A stretch of 64,000 nt of DNA from Sphingomonadales bacterium (GTDB lineage: Bacteria > Pseudomonadota > Alphaproteobacteria > Sphingomonadales > Sphingomonadaceae), in the NCBI GenBank assembly GCA_016714795.1, contig JADKCA010000002.1:124001-188000 (forward strand), written 5' to 3'. Numbering within the stretch: position 1 is the stretch's first letter; each line of letters opens with the position of its first letter. Positions 42,909-52,194 of this stretch are shown one piece after another. Position numbers and translations under genes: made by a program. Below the pieces are notes generated by a model that saw only the letters and a list, made by a program, of their open reading frames with translations, did not search any database and was not told the origin of the DNA.

Positions 42909-44210
42909 GTGCGCATCCTGCTGCTGGGAGCCACAGGGTTCATCGGCAGCGAGATTGCCCGCGCGCTTTATCTGAATGGTCATGATGTCACCGGCGTTGC
43001 GCGCGATCCGGCAGAAGGCGCGCGACTGGTTCCCGGCATCCCATGGATCAAGGGCGATCTGCGCCAGCTGACGCATGCGGCGGATTGGGCCGGGCTGGTG
43101 GCGGGGCAGGACGCCGTCATCAACGCCAGCGGCGCACTCCAGACCGGGCTGCGCGATTCGGTCTCTGCCGTGCAGCAGGTTGCGATCACTGCGCTGATCG
43201 ACGCAGCCAAGGCTGCAGGCGTCTCGCGCTTCATCCAGATCTCTGCCGCCGGCGTCACCGATGCGGCCCCCACCGATTTCATGGCGAGCAAGGCCCAGGC
43301 CGATGCCGCGCTGGTGGCGTCGGGGCTCGATCATGTCATCCTGCGCCCGGGCCTTGTCATCGGGCGCAACGGCTTTGGCGGGACGGAACTGGTGCGGATG
43401 CTGGCCGGGCTGCCCATGCTGGCTCCGCGCCTCTCTGGCCTGAAGCCCATTCAGTGCGTGGGGTTGTCTGAAGTGGTGGCCGCCACGCTGGCTGCGCTGG
43501 AGCAGCCCGGCCCGGTCGCGCTCGCCTGCGATCTGGTCGAACCGGACGGCCATGATCTGGGCGAAATCATCGCGCTGCACCGTCGCTGGCTGGGCTTCGC
43601 GCCTGCCCGGTTCAGCCCCTTGTTTCCGCTCTGGCTGATCCGCCCGCTCTCGGCAGTGGCAGACGCGCTGGGCTGGCTGGGCTGGCGGTCTCCGCTGCGT
43701 TCGACGGCAGTCCTGTCGCTCATGGAAGGTGTGTCGGGAGACGCAGGGGAGGCGCTCATGCTGCTGGGCCGCCCGTGCACGGCGCTGACTGATGTGCTCG
43801 CGGGCATGGGTGCCGCTGGCAAGGCAGACCGCTGGCACGCCCGGCTTGCGCTGCTCTTCCCGCTGGCCCTGATCGCGCTGATCGCCTTGTGGCTGGTTTC
43901 GGGGCTGGTGGGGCTGGCACATCCGGAGGCCGCGATGGCATTGCTGATCGATGGCGGCATGAGCGAAGGCCCCGCGGGTCTGGCCGTGCTGGGTGGCTCA
44001 GTGGCTGACTTGGCAATAGCACTCGGCCTGGTCTTTCGTCCGACGCTCAAGCCTGCGCTTTGGAGTGCCGTGGCACTCACGCTCGCCTATCTGGCGGGAT
44101 CAGCGCTGGTCCGCCCCGACCTTTGGGTCGATCCGCTCGCCCCCATGCTGAAGGCGGTTCCGGCACTGGTCCTTGCGCTGATGGTGCGCGCCATGGCGGA
44201 TGAACGATGA
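42909..44210 (+). CDS. NAD(P)-binding (NDUFA9/NmrA-like) protein with DoxX-like membrane domain
   Basis: The 433-residue product begins with a Rossmann fold (RILLLGATGFIGSEIARALY) of the atypical SDR type related to NDUFA9, covering about residues 1-300. A C-terminal part with about four membrane helices (DoxX-like) follows. GTG 42909 is chosen because the fold starts there and GAGGA lies eight bases upstream; the longer frame to 42609 is antisense-like noise within prs. Such fusions are frequent in proteobacteria but lack a known substrate. The DUF2269 gene overlaps its end by four bases. Confidence 0.85.
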   Translation: MRILLLGATGFIGSEIARALYLNGHDVTGVARDPAEGARLVPGIPWIKGDLRQLTHAADWAGLVAGQDAVINASGALQTGLRDSVSAVQQVAITALIDAAKAAGVSRFIQISAAGVTDAAPTDFMASKAQADAALVASGLDHVILRPGLVIGRNGFGGTELVRMLAGLPMLAPRLSGLKPIQCVGLSEVVAATLAALEQPGPVALACDLVEPDGHDLGEIIALHRRWLGFAPARFSPLFPLWLIRPLSAVADALGWLGWRSPLRSTAVLSLMEGVSGDAGEALMLLGRPCTALTDVLAGMGAAGKADRWHARLALLFPLALIALIALWLVSGLVGLAHPEAAMALLIDGGMSEGPAGLAVLGGSVADLAIALGLVFRPTLKPALWSAVALTLAYLAGSALVRPDLWVDPLAPMLKAVPALVLALMVRAMADER

Positions 44211-44680
44211 TCGACACGCTGATCCTCGCCCGCTGGATGCACGTCATCGGAGCAACGGTGCTGCTCGGCACGGGCAGCGGCATCGCCTTCTTCATGCTGA
44301 TGGCGCATCGCACAAAGGACGCGGCGCTCATCGCGCATGTGGCGCAGACAGTGGTTGTGGCGGATGTCCTGTTCACGGCAAGTGCGGTGATCGTGCAACC
44401 GCTCACCGGATTATGGCTGGCACACCAGATCGGATGGCCGCTTGCCACCCCATGGATTCTCTGGTCGGTCGGGCTGTACATATTTATCGGCTGTTTCTGG
44501 CTGCCAGTCGTCCGGATGCAGATGCGGATGCGCGATCTGGCACGCGCGGCGGCAGAAAGCGCCGTGCCGCTCCCGCCTGCCTATTTTCGCCTCTACCGGC
44601 TCTGGTTCGCGTGTGGCATTCCCGCCTTCGCCGCGATGCTTGCCATTATCTGGCTGATGCTGGAAAGACCCTCTCTCTGA
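44207..44680 (+). CDS. DUF2269-like four-helix membrane protein
   Basis: The 157-residue protein has four hydrophobic helices and the opening ILARWMHVIGATVLLGTGSGIAFFML, with HVIGA and GTG motifs typical of DUF2269 family members. Its function is unknown; the neighbouring DoxX-like membrane domain suggests a shared membrane role. The ATGA overlap with the previous gene indicates translational coupling. Confidence 0.8.
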   Translation: MIDTLILARWMHVIGATVLLGTGSGIAFFMLMAHRTKDAALIAHVAQTVVVADVLFTASAVIVQPLTGLWLAHQIGWPLATPWILWSVGLYIFIGCFWLPVVRMQMRMRDLARAAAESAVPLPPAYFRLYRLWFACGIPAFAAMLAIIWLMLERPSL

Positions 44681-44700
44681 CCGTGTGCGAAAGGCTTTGA

Positions 44701-45085
44701 ATGACCCGCCAACTCATTTCCTCAGGCTCCCCATTCGAACGTCAGGTCGGCTATTCGCGCGCCGTCGTGGATGGAGACTGGTGCTTCGTCGCGGGCACGA
44801 CCGGGCCGGATTCAGATGGCTTCTATCCCGAAAATATCGTCACGCAGACGCGCAATGCGCTCGCCATCATCAAGGCCGCGCTCGCCGAAGGCGGGTTTGG
44901 CTTTGAAGACGTGGTGCGCGCGACCTATTACATCACCGATGCGGGCCTATTGGGATGCCATTGGCGGGCCACTGGGCGACGTGTTCGGAGACATTCGCCC
45001 CGCCGCCACCTGCATCGTGTGCGGCCTGATCAAACCGGGCATGAAGATCGAAATCGAAGTCACAGCGAAAAAGAGGCCCGCATGA
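44701..45085 (+). pseudogene. RidA-family protein with a one-base insertion frameshift
   Basis: The first frame starts MTRQLISSGSPFERQVGYSRAVVDGDWCFVAGTTG and reaches VRATYYITDA near 44940. The second frame then continues YWDAIGGPLGDVFGDIRPAATCIVCGL to the stop at 45083-45085. Removing one G from the GGG run at 44943-44945 restores a 127-residue RidA, which hydrolyses reactive enamine/imine intermediates. As sequenced, the frame instead runs on in phase into the next gene as an accidental 243-residue fusion. Either it is truly inactive or the base is a sequencing error. Confidence 0.85.
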
Positions 45086-45432
45086 GCATCACCCTGTACG
45101 GCATCCCCAATTGCGACACGGTGAAGAAGGCCCGCACATGGCTGGATACGCGCGGGATCGCTTTCACCTTCCATGATTACAAGAAGGCCGGGGTCGATGC
45201 GGACAGGCTGGCCGCATGGTGTGCCGCCAAGGGCTGGGAAACGATCCTCAACCGCGCGGGGACGACGTTCAAGAAGCTGCTCGAAGCAGACCGCACCGGG
45301 CTGGATGAAGCGAAAGCCATCGCGCTGATGCTGGCGCAGCCCGCCATGATCAAACGGCCCGTTGTTGAGTATCAAGGCGGCCTGCTGGTGGGGTTCAAAC
45401 TGCCCGAATGGGACGCGGCGTTCGGGACATGA
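45082..45432 (+). CDS. ArsC-family reductase (Spx/YffB-like)
   Basis: The 116-residue thioredoxin-fold protein starts SITLYGIPNCDTVKKARTWLD, with the single N-terminal Cys of the Spx/MgsR/YffB subfamily, and ends VVEYQGGLLVGFKLPEW. It is an ArsC-like reductase or thiol-disulfide regulator without clear arsenate-reductase specificity. The ATG overlaps the restored RidA stop (ATGA), so the operon continues through it; the glycerate kinase gene overlaps its end by four bases. Confidence 0.87.
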   Translation: MSITLYGIPNCDTVKKARTWLDTRGIAFTFHDYKKAGVDADRLAAWCAAKGWETILNRAGTTFKKLLEADRTGLDEAKAIALMLAQPAMIKRPVVEYQGGLLVGFKLPEWDAAFGT

Positions 45433-46241
45433 CCCCGCAGGAACGCCTCATCGCCGAACATGTCCGCCGCTGGCGCACGCCCGGCCAGGCGCTGATCGTG
45501 GGTGTGTGCGGCCCGCAAGCCTCTGGCAAGACCACTGCCTGCCGCCATGTGGCGGACGTGTTGCGCGGCGAAGGGTTGCGCGTGGCGGAGCTGTCGCTCG
45601 ACGATCTTTATCTGGGCCGCGCCGCGCGGGCGGAACTGGCCGCGCGCATCCACCCGCTCTTCATCACGCGCGGCCCGCCCGGCACCCATGATATCAAGCT
45701 GGGCGAAGAGGTCATCGCCCGCCTGCGCGCCGGAGAGTCGCTCGCCCTCCCCCGCTTTTCCAAGGGGCATGACGAGCCGTTTCCTGAAGCCGAATGGCCA
45801 TTGTTCGAAGGCCCGTGCGACGTGATGCTGTTCGAAGGCTGGTGCACCGGCGCCGCGCCCCTCCCCGATGCCACGCTCGCTGAACCCGTCAATGATCTCG
45901 AACGCAGCGAAGACCCGGACGGCGTGTGGCGGCGATACTGGAACGATCATCTCGAAGGCCCCACCGGTGCGCTGTTCGCCGGGCTCGACCGGCTGATCCA
46001 GCTCCGCCCCCCGGGGTTCAACGTCGTCTATGATTGGCGCTGCCAGCAAGAGCATGAACTCATCGCCAAAGCCGGGCCAGCGGGAGCGCCTGCCGCCATG
46101 AGCGACGCGCAAGTCGCCCGCTTCATCGCGCATTATCAGCGGATGACCGAACATATCCTGAGCGAAATGCCAAGCCGGGCCGATCTCGTGATCGAGCTGG
46201 ACGCCGGGCGCGGGGTTACGGGGTGGAAGGCGGCAGATTAG
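45429..46241 (+). CDS. Glycerate kinase-like P-loop kinase
   Basis: The 270-residue protein has Walker A GVCGPQASGKTT near residue 30 and the segment LSLDDLYLGRAARAELA. A GLYK-type HDEPFPEAEW segment and FEGWCTGAAP follow, matching plant-type D-glycerate 3-kinase relatives of the uridine kinase fold. It likely phosphorylates glycerate, though these enzymes are often annotated only as 'kinase'. ATG 45429 overlaps the ArsC-family stop by four bases. Confidence 0.8.
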   Translation: MTPQERLIAEHVRRWRTPGQALIVGVCGPQASGKTTACRHVADVLRGEGLRVAELSLDDLYLGRAARAELAARIHPLFITRGPPGTHDIKLGEEVIARLRAGESLALPRFSKGHDEPFPEAEWPLFEGPCDVMLFEGWCTGAAPLPDATLAEPVNDLERSEDPDGVWRRYWNDHLEGPTGALFAGLDRLIQLRPPGFNVVYDWRCQQEHELIAKAGPAGAPAAMSDAQVARFIAHYQRMTEHILSEMPSRADLVIELDAGRGVTGWKAAD

Positions 46242-46318
46242 GGACGCGCCCCCCACTGGCGCATCCGGCCCTGCCTTGGTAAGCGCCGCACTCCCACTTC
46301 CCCATTGGAACCCGCCTT

Positions 46319-48121
46319 ATGCCCCCCATGCACGTCACTGATGAGCCGCTTGATGACGGCTGGGGCACGCTGAAGCGGTTTATTCCCTATCTTTGGCCCA
46401 AGGATGATCCCGGCCTGCGCGTGCGGGTGATGTTTTCGCTGCTGTTGGTGCTGCTGGCAAAGGGCACGACGATGATCATGCCCTTTGCCTATAAGGGTGT
46501 GGTGGACCGGATGGCGCCGGGCAATGAAAGCGCGGTGGGTATCGCCATGGCGCTGGTCGCGGCCTATGCGGGCGCGCGCTTTGGCGGGGTGCTGTTCGAC
46601 AATCTGCGCAACACCGTGTTCGAGCGCGTGGGGCAGGATGCGACGCGGCGGCTGGCGATCAATGTCTTTGCGCATCTCCATCGGCTTTCGCTGCGCTTCC
46701 ATCTGGAGCGGCGCACCGGCGAAGTGACCAAGGTGATCGAGCGGGGGACGAAAAGCATCGATTCCATGCTCTATTTCATCCTGTTCAACATCGCCCCCAC
46801 GGTGATCGAGCTGACGGCTGTCACGCTGATTTTCTGGAGCAAGTTCGGCGGCGGACTGGCGATTGCGACTTTGGTGATGGTCGTCGTCTATATCGCCTTC
46901 ACGCGCACCGTGACCGAATGGCGCAACGCGTTGCGCAAGGAGATGAACGACCTCGATACCGCGACGGTCTCGCGCTCGGTCGACAGTCTGCTCAATTACG
47001 AAACGGTGAAATTTTTCAACGCCGAAGAGCGCGAGACCGATCATTATGCACGGGTGGCGGGCAAATATGCCGAAGCTGCGATCAAGTCTGAAAACTCGCT
47101 CGCCGCGCTCAATATCGGGCAGGCCTTCATCACCAATTTGATGATGGCGGGTGCCATGGCCTATTCGGTGTGGGGCTGGGGGCAGGGGCGTTTCACCACG
47201 GGTGATGTGGTGCTGGTCAACACGTTTCTGGCGCAATTGTTCCGCCCGCTCGACATGCTGGGCATGGTCTACAGGCTGGTGCGGCAGGGGCTGATCGATA
47301 TGGCGGCCATGTTCCGCCTGCTCGATCGGGAAGAGGAAGTTCAGGACAAAGCGGGGGCGATGCCGCTGGCGGTGACGGGCGGGGCGCTGACGTTTGACGC
47401 AGTGGTGTTCGGCTATGAAAAGGATCGCACCATCCTGAACGGCGTGTCCTTCACCATCCCTTCCGGCGGCACGCTTGCGGTGGTGGGGCCATCGGGCGCG
47501 GGTAAATCCACCATCGCGCGGCTGCTGTTCCGCTTTTACGATGTGAATGGCGGGCGTATCCTGATCGACGGGCAGGACATTCGCGACGTGACCCAATCCA
47601 GCGTGCGTGCGCAGATCGGCATCGTCCCGCAGGATACGGTGCTGTTCAACGAGAGCATCGGTTACAATGTCGGCTATGGCCGCGAAGGGGCGAGCCAGAG
47701 CGAGATCGAAGCGGCCGCAAAGGGCGCGGCCATCCATGATTTCATCGCCGCGCAGACCAAAGGCTATGGCACGCAAGTGGGCGAACGCGGACTGAAATTG
47801 TCTGGCGGGGAAAAGCAGCGCGTGGCGATTGCGCGCACGCTCCTGAAAGACCCGCAGATATTGGTGCTGGACGAAGCCACCTCCGCGCTCGACAGCCGGA
47901 CCGAAGCCGCGATCCAGTCCACGCTCGACATGGTGGCAGCGAAGCGCACCACGATCATCATCGCGCACCGCCTCTCCACCATCACCCACGCGGATGAGAT
48001 TATCGTGCTGGACGCAGGGCAGGTGGCGGAACGCGGCACGCACGCCGGGTTGCTGGCGCAAAAGGGGCTTTATGCCGCGATGTGGGCCCGGCAGGCGGAA
48101 GAGCGGGCGGTGGAGGGGTGA
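46319..48121 (+). CDS. Atm1/HMT1-family half-size ABC transporter
   Basis: The 600-residue protein combines six transmembrane helices (to about residue 330) with an ATPase domain: Walker A VVGPSGAGKSTIARLLFRF, signature LSGGEKQR and Walker B ILVLDEATSALD. The N-terminal DGWGTLKRFIPYLWP and the NDLDTATVSRSVDSLLNYETVKFFNAEERE region are hallmarks of the Atm1-type heavy-metal or glutathione-conjugate exporters. It functions as a dimer. MHVTDEP at 46328 is an alternative start. Confidence 0.9.
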   Translation: MPPMHVTDEPLDDGWGTLKRFIPYLWPKDDPGLRVRVMFSLLLVLLAKGTTMIMPFAYKGVVDRMAPGNESAVGIAMALVAAYAGARFGGVLFDNLRNTVFERVGQDATRRLAINVFAHLHRLSLRFHLERRTGEVTKVIERGTKSIDSMLYFILFNIAPTVIELTAVTLIFWSKFGGGLAIATLVMVVVYIAFTRTVTEWRNALRKEMNDLDTATVSRSVDSLLNYETVKFFNAEERETDHYARVAGKYAEAAIKSENSLAALNIGQAFITNLMMAGAMAYSVWGWGQGRFTTGDVVLVNTFLAQLFRPLDMLGMVYRLVRQGLIDMAAMFRLLDREEEVQDKAGAMPLAVTGGALTFDAVVFGYEKDRTILNGVSFTIPSGGTLAVVGPSGAGKSTIARLLFRFYDVNGGRILIDGQDIRDVTQSSVRAQIGIVPQDTVLFNESIGYNVGYGREGASQSEIEAAAKGAAIHDFIAAQTKGYGTQVGERGLKLSGGEKQRVAIARTLLKDPQILVLDEATSALDSRTEAAIQSTLDMVAAKRTTIIIAHRLSTITHADEIIVLDAGQVAERGTHAGLLAQKGLYAAMWARQAEERAVEG

Positions 48122-48128
48122 TTACGCC

Positions 48129-49586
48129 TCACGTCCCGCAGAAGGTCACATAACCCGCGCCGCCATCATCCGGCGGCGTCGCATAATTCTCCCACTCCGG
48201 GCGCGTGTCGAACGGATGCGTCACCGCCTCCAGCAGCGCTTCGAAAGGCGTGAAATCACCTGCATAGGCCGCCTCCAGCGCGGCTTCGACATTGTGGTTG
48301 CGCGGGATAATGCGGGGGTTGGTGGCGTTCATCAGCGTGATGCGTTCGGCCACGCGCCCCTCTTCTGTCGCCATTCGTGCGGCCCATTGCACGCGCCACG
48401 GATCGAAGGCAGTGGGGTCCATGAACTGATCGCGCGCTTGCTCTTCCCCCGCCAGATCGCTGGCGAGCGTGCGGAAGAAGCAGGTAAAGTCCACGCCCTG
48501 CCCCTCCATCACCGCGAACAGGCCCTGCATCAGGGCGAGATCGCCTTCGCGCTCTTCGAACAGCCCGGTCTTGGCGCGCATCACGGCGAGCCAGTGCCAG
48601 TTGAACCGCTCGGGAAAGCGGTTCAGGATTGCGGTCACGCGCGCAATCGCCGCCTCTTCATCGGCATCGATCAGCGGCAACAGGCATTCGGCCAGCCGCG
48701 TCAGATTCCACAAGGCCATGTGCGGCTGTGCCCCGAACGCATAGCGCCCGTTCTGGTCAATCGAACTGAATTTGGCTTGGCCCGCATAGGCATCAAGAAA
48801 CGCGCACGGGCCATAGTCGATGGTCTCACCCGAAACGGTCATGTTGTCGGTGTTCATGACGCCATGAACGAAGCCCAGCCCCATCCAGCGCGCAACCAGT
48901 GCGGCCTGCGCCTCTACAACCGCTTCAAGCAGCGCCTCATAGGGTGCCGCGGTCTCCACCAGCGCCGGATAGTGCCGGGCGATGACATGATCGGAGAGTT
49001 GCCGCAGTCGATCAGTATCGCCGCGCGCGATGAAATATTGGAAAGTGCCCACGCGGATATGACTGGCCGCGATGCGGCAGAGCACGGCACCGGTCAAAGG
49101 CCGGTCGCGCAGTATCGTCTCACCCGTCAACGTCGCCGCCAGCGCGCGCGTGGTCGGCACACCCAGCGCAGCCATCGCTTCTGAAACCAGATATTCGCGC
49201 AGCACCGGGCCCAGCGCGGCCTTGCCATCGCCTCCTCGTGAGAATGGGGTGCGCCCTGCGCCCTTCAACTGCATGTCGAAGCGGCGGCCATCGGGCGTGA
49301 TGATTTCGCCCAGCATCACCGCGCGCCCATCGCCGAGTTGAGGGACGAAGGTGCCGAACTGGTGCCCCGCATAGGCTTGCGCCAGCGGTTCAGCCCCTTC
49401 GGGAATCATCTCGCCGGAAAACAGGGCGGCGAGCTGTCCGTTATCCAACCCGTCGAGCGACAGCCCCATTTCGCTGGCCAGCGGGCGGTTGATGCGGATC
49501 AGCCGGGGCTCTGGCGGCACATCGGGCCGGGTGGGCACATGAAACCCGTCCATGTGGCGGTAATAGCTGTTGTCGAATGCCCACAT
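48129..49586 (-). CDS. selO: Protein adenylyltransferase SelO (YdiU/UPF0061)
   Basis: The 485-residue pseudokinase transfers AMP from ATP to protein hydroxyls during redox stress. Family landmarks are visible: FDNSYYRHMDGF at the N terminus, YAGHQFGTFVPQLGDGRA, LQLKGAGRTPFSRGGDG-like MQLKGAGRTPFSRGGDGKA, VHGVMNTDNMTVSGETIDYGPCAFLD and a near-terminal FCGT with the conserved Cys. Start at ATG 49586, as the five preceding residues in the longer frame are not conserved. Its end lies seven bases from the ABC gene end on the other strand. Confidence 0.93.
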   Translation of the reverse strand: MWAFDNSYYRHMDGFHVPTRPDVPPEPRLIRINRPLASEMGLSLDGLDNGQLAALFSGEMIPEGAEPLAQAYAGHQFGTFVPQLGDGRAVMLGEIITPDGRRFDMQLKGAGRTPFSRGGDGKAALGPVLREYLVSEAMAALGVPTTRALAATLTGETILRDRPLTGAVLCRIAASHIRVGTFQYFIARGDTDRLRQLSDHVIARHYPALVETAAPYEALLEAVVEAQAALVARWMGLGFVHGVMNTDNMTVSGETIDYGPCAFLDAYAGQAKFSSIDQNGRYAFGAQPHMALWNLTRLAECLLPLIDADEEAAIARVTAILNRFPERFNWHWLAVMRAKTGLFEEREGDLALMQGLFAVMEGQGVDFTCFFRTLASDLAGEEQARDQFMDPTAFDPWRVQWAARMATEEGRVAERITLMNATNPRIIPRNHNVEAALEAAYAGDFTPFEALLEAVTHPFDTRPEWENYATPPDDGGAGYVTFCGT

Positions 49587-49645
49587 CGCGGTGCTCCTCA
49601 CCCCTGCACATGGGATCAGAGCGAGGGCAGCGCAAGGGCGACGGC

Positions 49646-50575
49646 TTATCGCTGCCGCGCGTCCATCGCCTCTTGCATCGCAATCCGGCCTTGCACGCGC
49701 GACAGAGCGGCGCGGATGAGATCAGGGTGCGTCAACAGTTGCGACGATTGATAGAGGTTCAACGCAGCATTGAGGTTGCCCTCCTGCTCCGCGCACAGGC
49801 CGACCGCATAGAGAAAGGCCGCCTCGGACGGAGCCTCTGCATTGAGGATGCGGAATTGCTGGCAGGCCAGATGCGGGCTGGATTTCGCCATTTTGAGCGC
49901 AGTCCGATAGCGCCCGTCCTGCTCCGGCGGCAGCACAAGGCGCTTTTCGGGCAGCTTGATCTTCTGGCGCGCATAAATGGGGGACAGATCCTGCCGCACC
50001 GCGTCTGCTGCGGCCTTGATCATGCGAAAGACGATCTCCTCCTCCGTGTCCCGGGCTTCGTCTTCGGGGCAGAGCGTCACTTCTTCGCGCTTTGGCTTGG
50101 AGTGGCTGTAGACCAGGCGGCCATCGCGCGTGTCGGCGATGCGCAGCGTGATGGTCACATTGAGGATGCGGCGCGTGCAGCTGACGGCCTGTTCTTCCTT
50201 GCGCAAGCACTGGCCGCTCTGGCTTTCCTCCACGCAGACGGCGCGTTGCTGGCTGATGGCGCGTTCGTCCACGGCTGCGTGTGCGCGTCCGCTGATCAAT
50301 CCGTCCGGCTGCCCGCCTGCCCGGCGGGACAGGATGCGGAACCAGGGCTGATTGTTGACGCTGATATCGCCCAGCGCCTCTTCCAGCGTGAGTGCCATGG
50401 AACTCCCCTCACTGCCTTCGATCCGGTCGATGGCGAGGGAGCGCAGCGCCATGGTTTCGGGCCTTGGGGCAGAAAAATAGCCTGCGACAACAAGCGCATC
50501 GGCATGGGCCGGGGCGGGCAGCGCCATGGCGATCCAGATCAGGGGCTGGCGGATCAGGCGGGCAAACAGGTGCAT
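49646..50575 (-). CDS. Secreted protein with TPR-like tail, unknown function
   Basis: The 309-residue precursor starts with a signal peptide (MHLFARLIRQPLIWIAMALPAPAHA). The mature part has a beta-rich central region with conserved-looking Cys pairs (CVEESQSGQC, SCTRRILNVTITLRIAD) and a C-terminal helical part of about 100 residues like tetratricopeptide repeats. GGAG lies nine bases before ATG 50575. It diverges from the Ppx/GppA gene. I cannot name a family; it is likely periplasmic or a lipid-free outer-membrane partner. Confidence 0.7.
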   Translation of the reverse strand: MHLFARLIRQPLIWIAMALPAPAHADALVVAGYFSAPRPETMALRSLAIDRIEGSEGSSMALTLEEALGDISVNNQPWFRILSRRAGGQPDGLISGRAHAAVDERAISQQRAVCVEESQSGQCLRKEEQAVSCTRRILNVTITLRIADTRDGRLVYSHSKPKREEVTLCPEDEARDTEEEIVFRMIKAAADAVRQDLSPIYARQKIKLPEKRLVLPPEQDGRYRTALKMAKSSPHLACQQFRILNAEAPSEAAFLYAVGLCAEQEGNLNAALNLYQSSQLLTHPDLIRAALSRVQGRIAMQEAMDARQR

Positions 50576-50718
50576 GGATTGGTGCTCCATCACGATCGGA
50601 TGTTGGGCGGGTCTACATCCTGTACGATCATGTCATCTGGCGGGATTGGATAAAATCCCGCTTGGTGCCGGTCTGCATTGCTGCGGTTTTTGTGGCGAAC
50701 CGCAGCGCGCCCCTCTAC

Positions 50719-52194
50719 ATGAGTCGCGTGAAACCATCCCAACGCCGCGCCATCATCGACATCGGTTCAAACTCGGTGCGCCTTGTCATTTTTGGCGGAT
50801 CGGCGCGTTCGCCTGTCATCCTGCACAATGAAAAGGTGGTGGCCGGGCTGGGGCGCGGCGTGATTGCAGACGGACGCCTGTCTCGCGCATCTCGCGCCGT
50901 GGCGCTGGAAGGACTCAGGCGATTTGCCCTGACGCTCAAGGCGATGGACGCGGACGCGACCGATATTGTTGCCACAGCGGCGGTGCGCAACGCCACGAAT
51001 GGGGATGTATTCGTGCGCGCTGTTCAGGCGCTCGGCCTGCCAGCCCGTGTTCTTTCCGGCGAAGAGGAGGCCGTGGCCTCCGGCATGGGCGTGATTTCTG
51101 CCAACCCGCAGGCGGACGGGATTGCAGCCGATCTGGGCGGAGGCAGCCTCGAACTGGTCAGGATCAGGGGCGGGGCCGTGCTGCAACGAACCTCGCTGCC
51201 CATCGGCATTCTCAATGTTGCTGCGATCAGGGCCGAAGGCAAGGATGCGCTGCGCAAGCAATTGGCGCTGCTGGTCCGCCCGCATGGCTGGGTGGAAGAA
51301 GGCCGGGGACTGCCGCTTCATCTGGTGGGGGGCTCATGGCGCTCGCTGGCGCGCATCCATCGCCATCATGCCGGCCGGTTGTCGCTGCCGCTGGATCAAT
51401 ATGGTTTTGATCCCGAAGAGGTGCCGGGGCTGGCACAGATGATCGCCCGCAGTGACAAGGCCGGGCTGCGCGCCATTGCCGGAATGCCTTCGGGCCGGGT
51501 GGCCATGGCGGATGATGCATGTGCGTTGCTGGCGGCGCTGGTTGCAGTGCTGGCTCCGTCTGACCTGGTGACCTGTGCGTTCGGCTTGCGCGAAGGCCTG
51601 CTCTATCAGGCGCTCGATGCTGAAACGCAGGCGCGTGATCCTTTGCTGGAAGGCGTGCGCTTTGCCACGACTCCCCTCCAGCCCATAGCCGGGCAAGCTG
51701 ATGCGATCATGGCCTGGCTGGACTGCATCTTCACGGATGAACCGCCTGCCGTGTCTCGTTTGCGCCACGCGGCGTGTCTGATCGCCGGGCAAGGCTGGCT
51801 TGTCAGCCCGGATAGCCGCGCCGAAGACGGGGCGAATCTGGCGCTGCATGGCAAATGGATCGGTATCTCTGCGCGGGAACGTGCGATGGTGGCGCTTGCG
51901 GTTCGGGCCGCAACCGGTGATAGCGGTGGCGCCGCCCTGCCTTCGGGCTGGACGGTGGACGAAACGGATCTGCTGCGCGCCCGCCGCTGGGGGCTCGCGA
52001 TCCGCTTTGCCGGACGTCTGGCGGGCGGAGCGCCTTCGGTGTTGAACCAAAGCCGGGCGGATGTGCGCGATGGCGCTTTGCAGATCGCTCTGCCCGCTGA
52101 ACAAGAGGCGCTGGCGGATGCCGGGCTCCAGCGCCGGGCCGATGCACTGGCGACGGCATTGGGGCTCGACGGCGCGCAGATCCGGATTAGCTGA
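50719..52194 (+). CDS. Exopolyphosphatase / guanosine pentaphosphatase (Ppx/GppA)
   Basis: The 491-residue ASKHA-fold protein has phosphate-1 IIDIGSNSVRLVIF at the N terminus, phosphate-2 GIAADLGGGSLELVRI and the Ppx/GppA helical C-terminal domain with the DACALLAAL helix. It removes terminal phosphate from polyphosphate or pppGpp. The ATG at 50719 (SRVKPSQRRAIIDIGSN) is used as the fold begins there. It overlaps the acyl-CoA synthetase stop by eight bases on the opposite strand. Confidence 0.9.
   Translation: MSRVKPSQRRAIIDIGSNSVRLVIFGGSARSPVILHNEKVVAGLGRGVIADGRLSRASRAVALEGLRRFALTLKAMDADATDIVATAAVRNATNGDVFVRAVQALGLPARVLSGEEEAVASGMGVISANPQADGIAADLGGGSLELVRIRGGAVLQRTSLPIGILNVAAIRAEGKDALRKQLALLVRPHGWVEEGRGLPLHLVGGSWRSLARIHRHHAGRLSLPLDQYGFDPEEVPGLAQMIARSDKAGLRAIAGMPSGRVAMADDACALLAALVAVLAPSDLVTCAFGLREGLLYQALDAETQARDPLLEGVRFATTPLQPIAGQADAIMAWLDCIFTDEPPAVSRLRHAACLIAGQGWLVSPDSRAEDGANLALHGKWIGISARERAMVALAVRAATGDSGGAALPSGWTVDETDLLRARRWGLAIRFAGRLAGGAPSVLNQSRADVRDGALQIALPAEQEALADAGLQRRADALATALGLDGAQIRIS

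Noticed and set aside
44701..45432. 243-residue RidA-ArsC fusion protein
   Set aside because: The fusion arises only from a one-base shift; both parts have normal separate family lengths and the ArsC part has its own ATGA-coupled start.
46238..48061. 607-codon frame antisense to the ABC transporter
   Set aside because: Walker A, signature and Walker B motifs lie on the plus strand.
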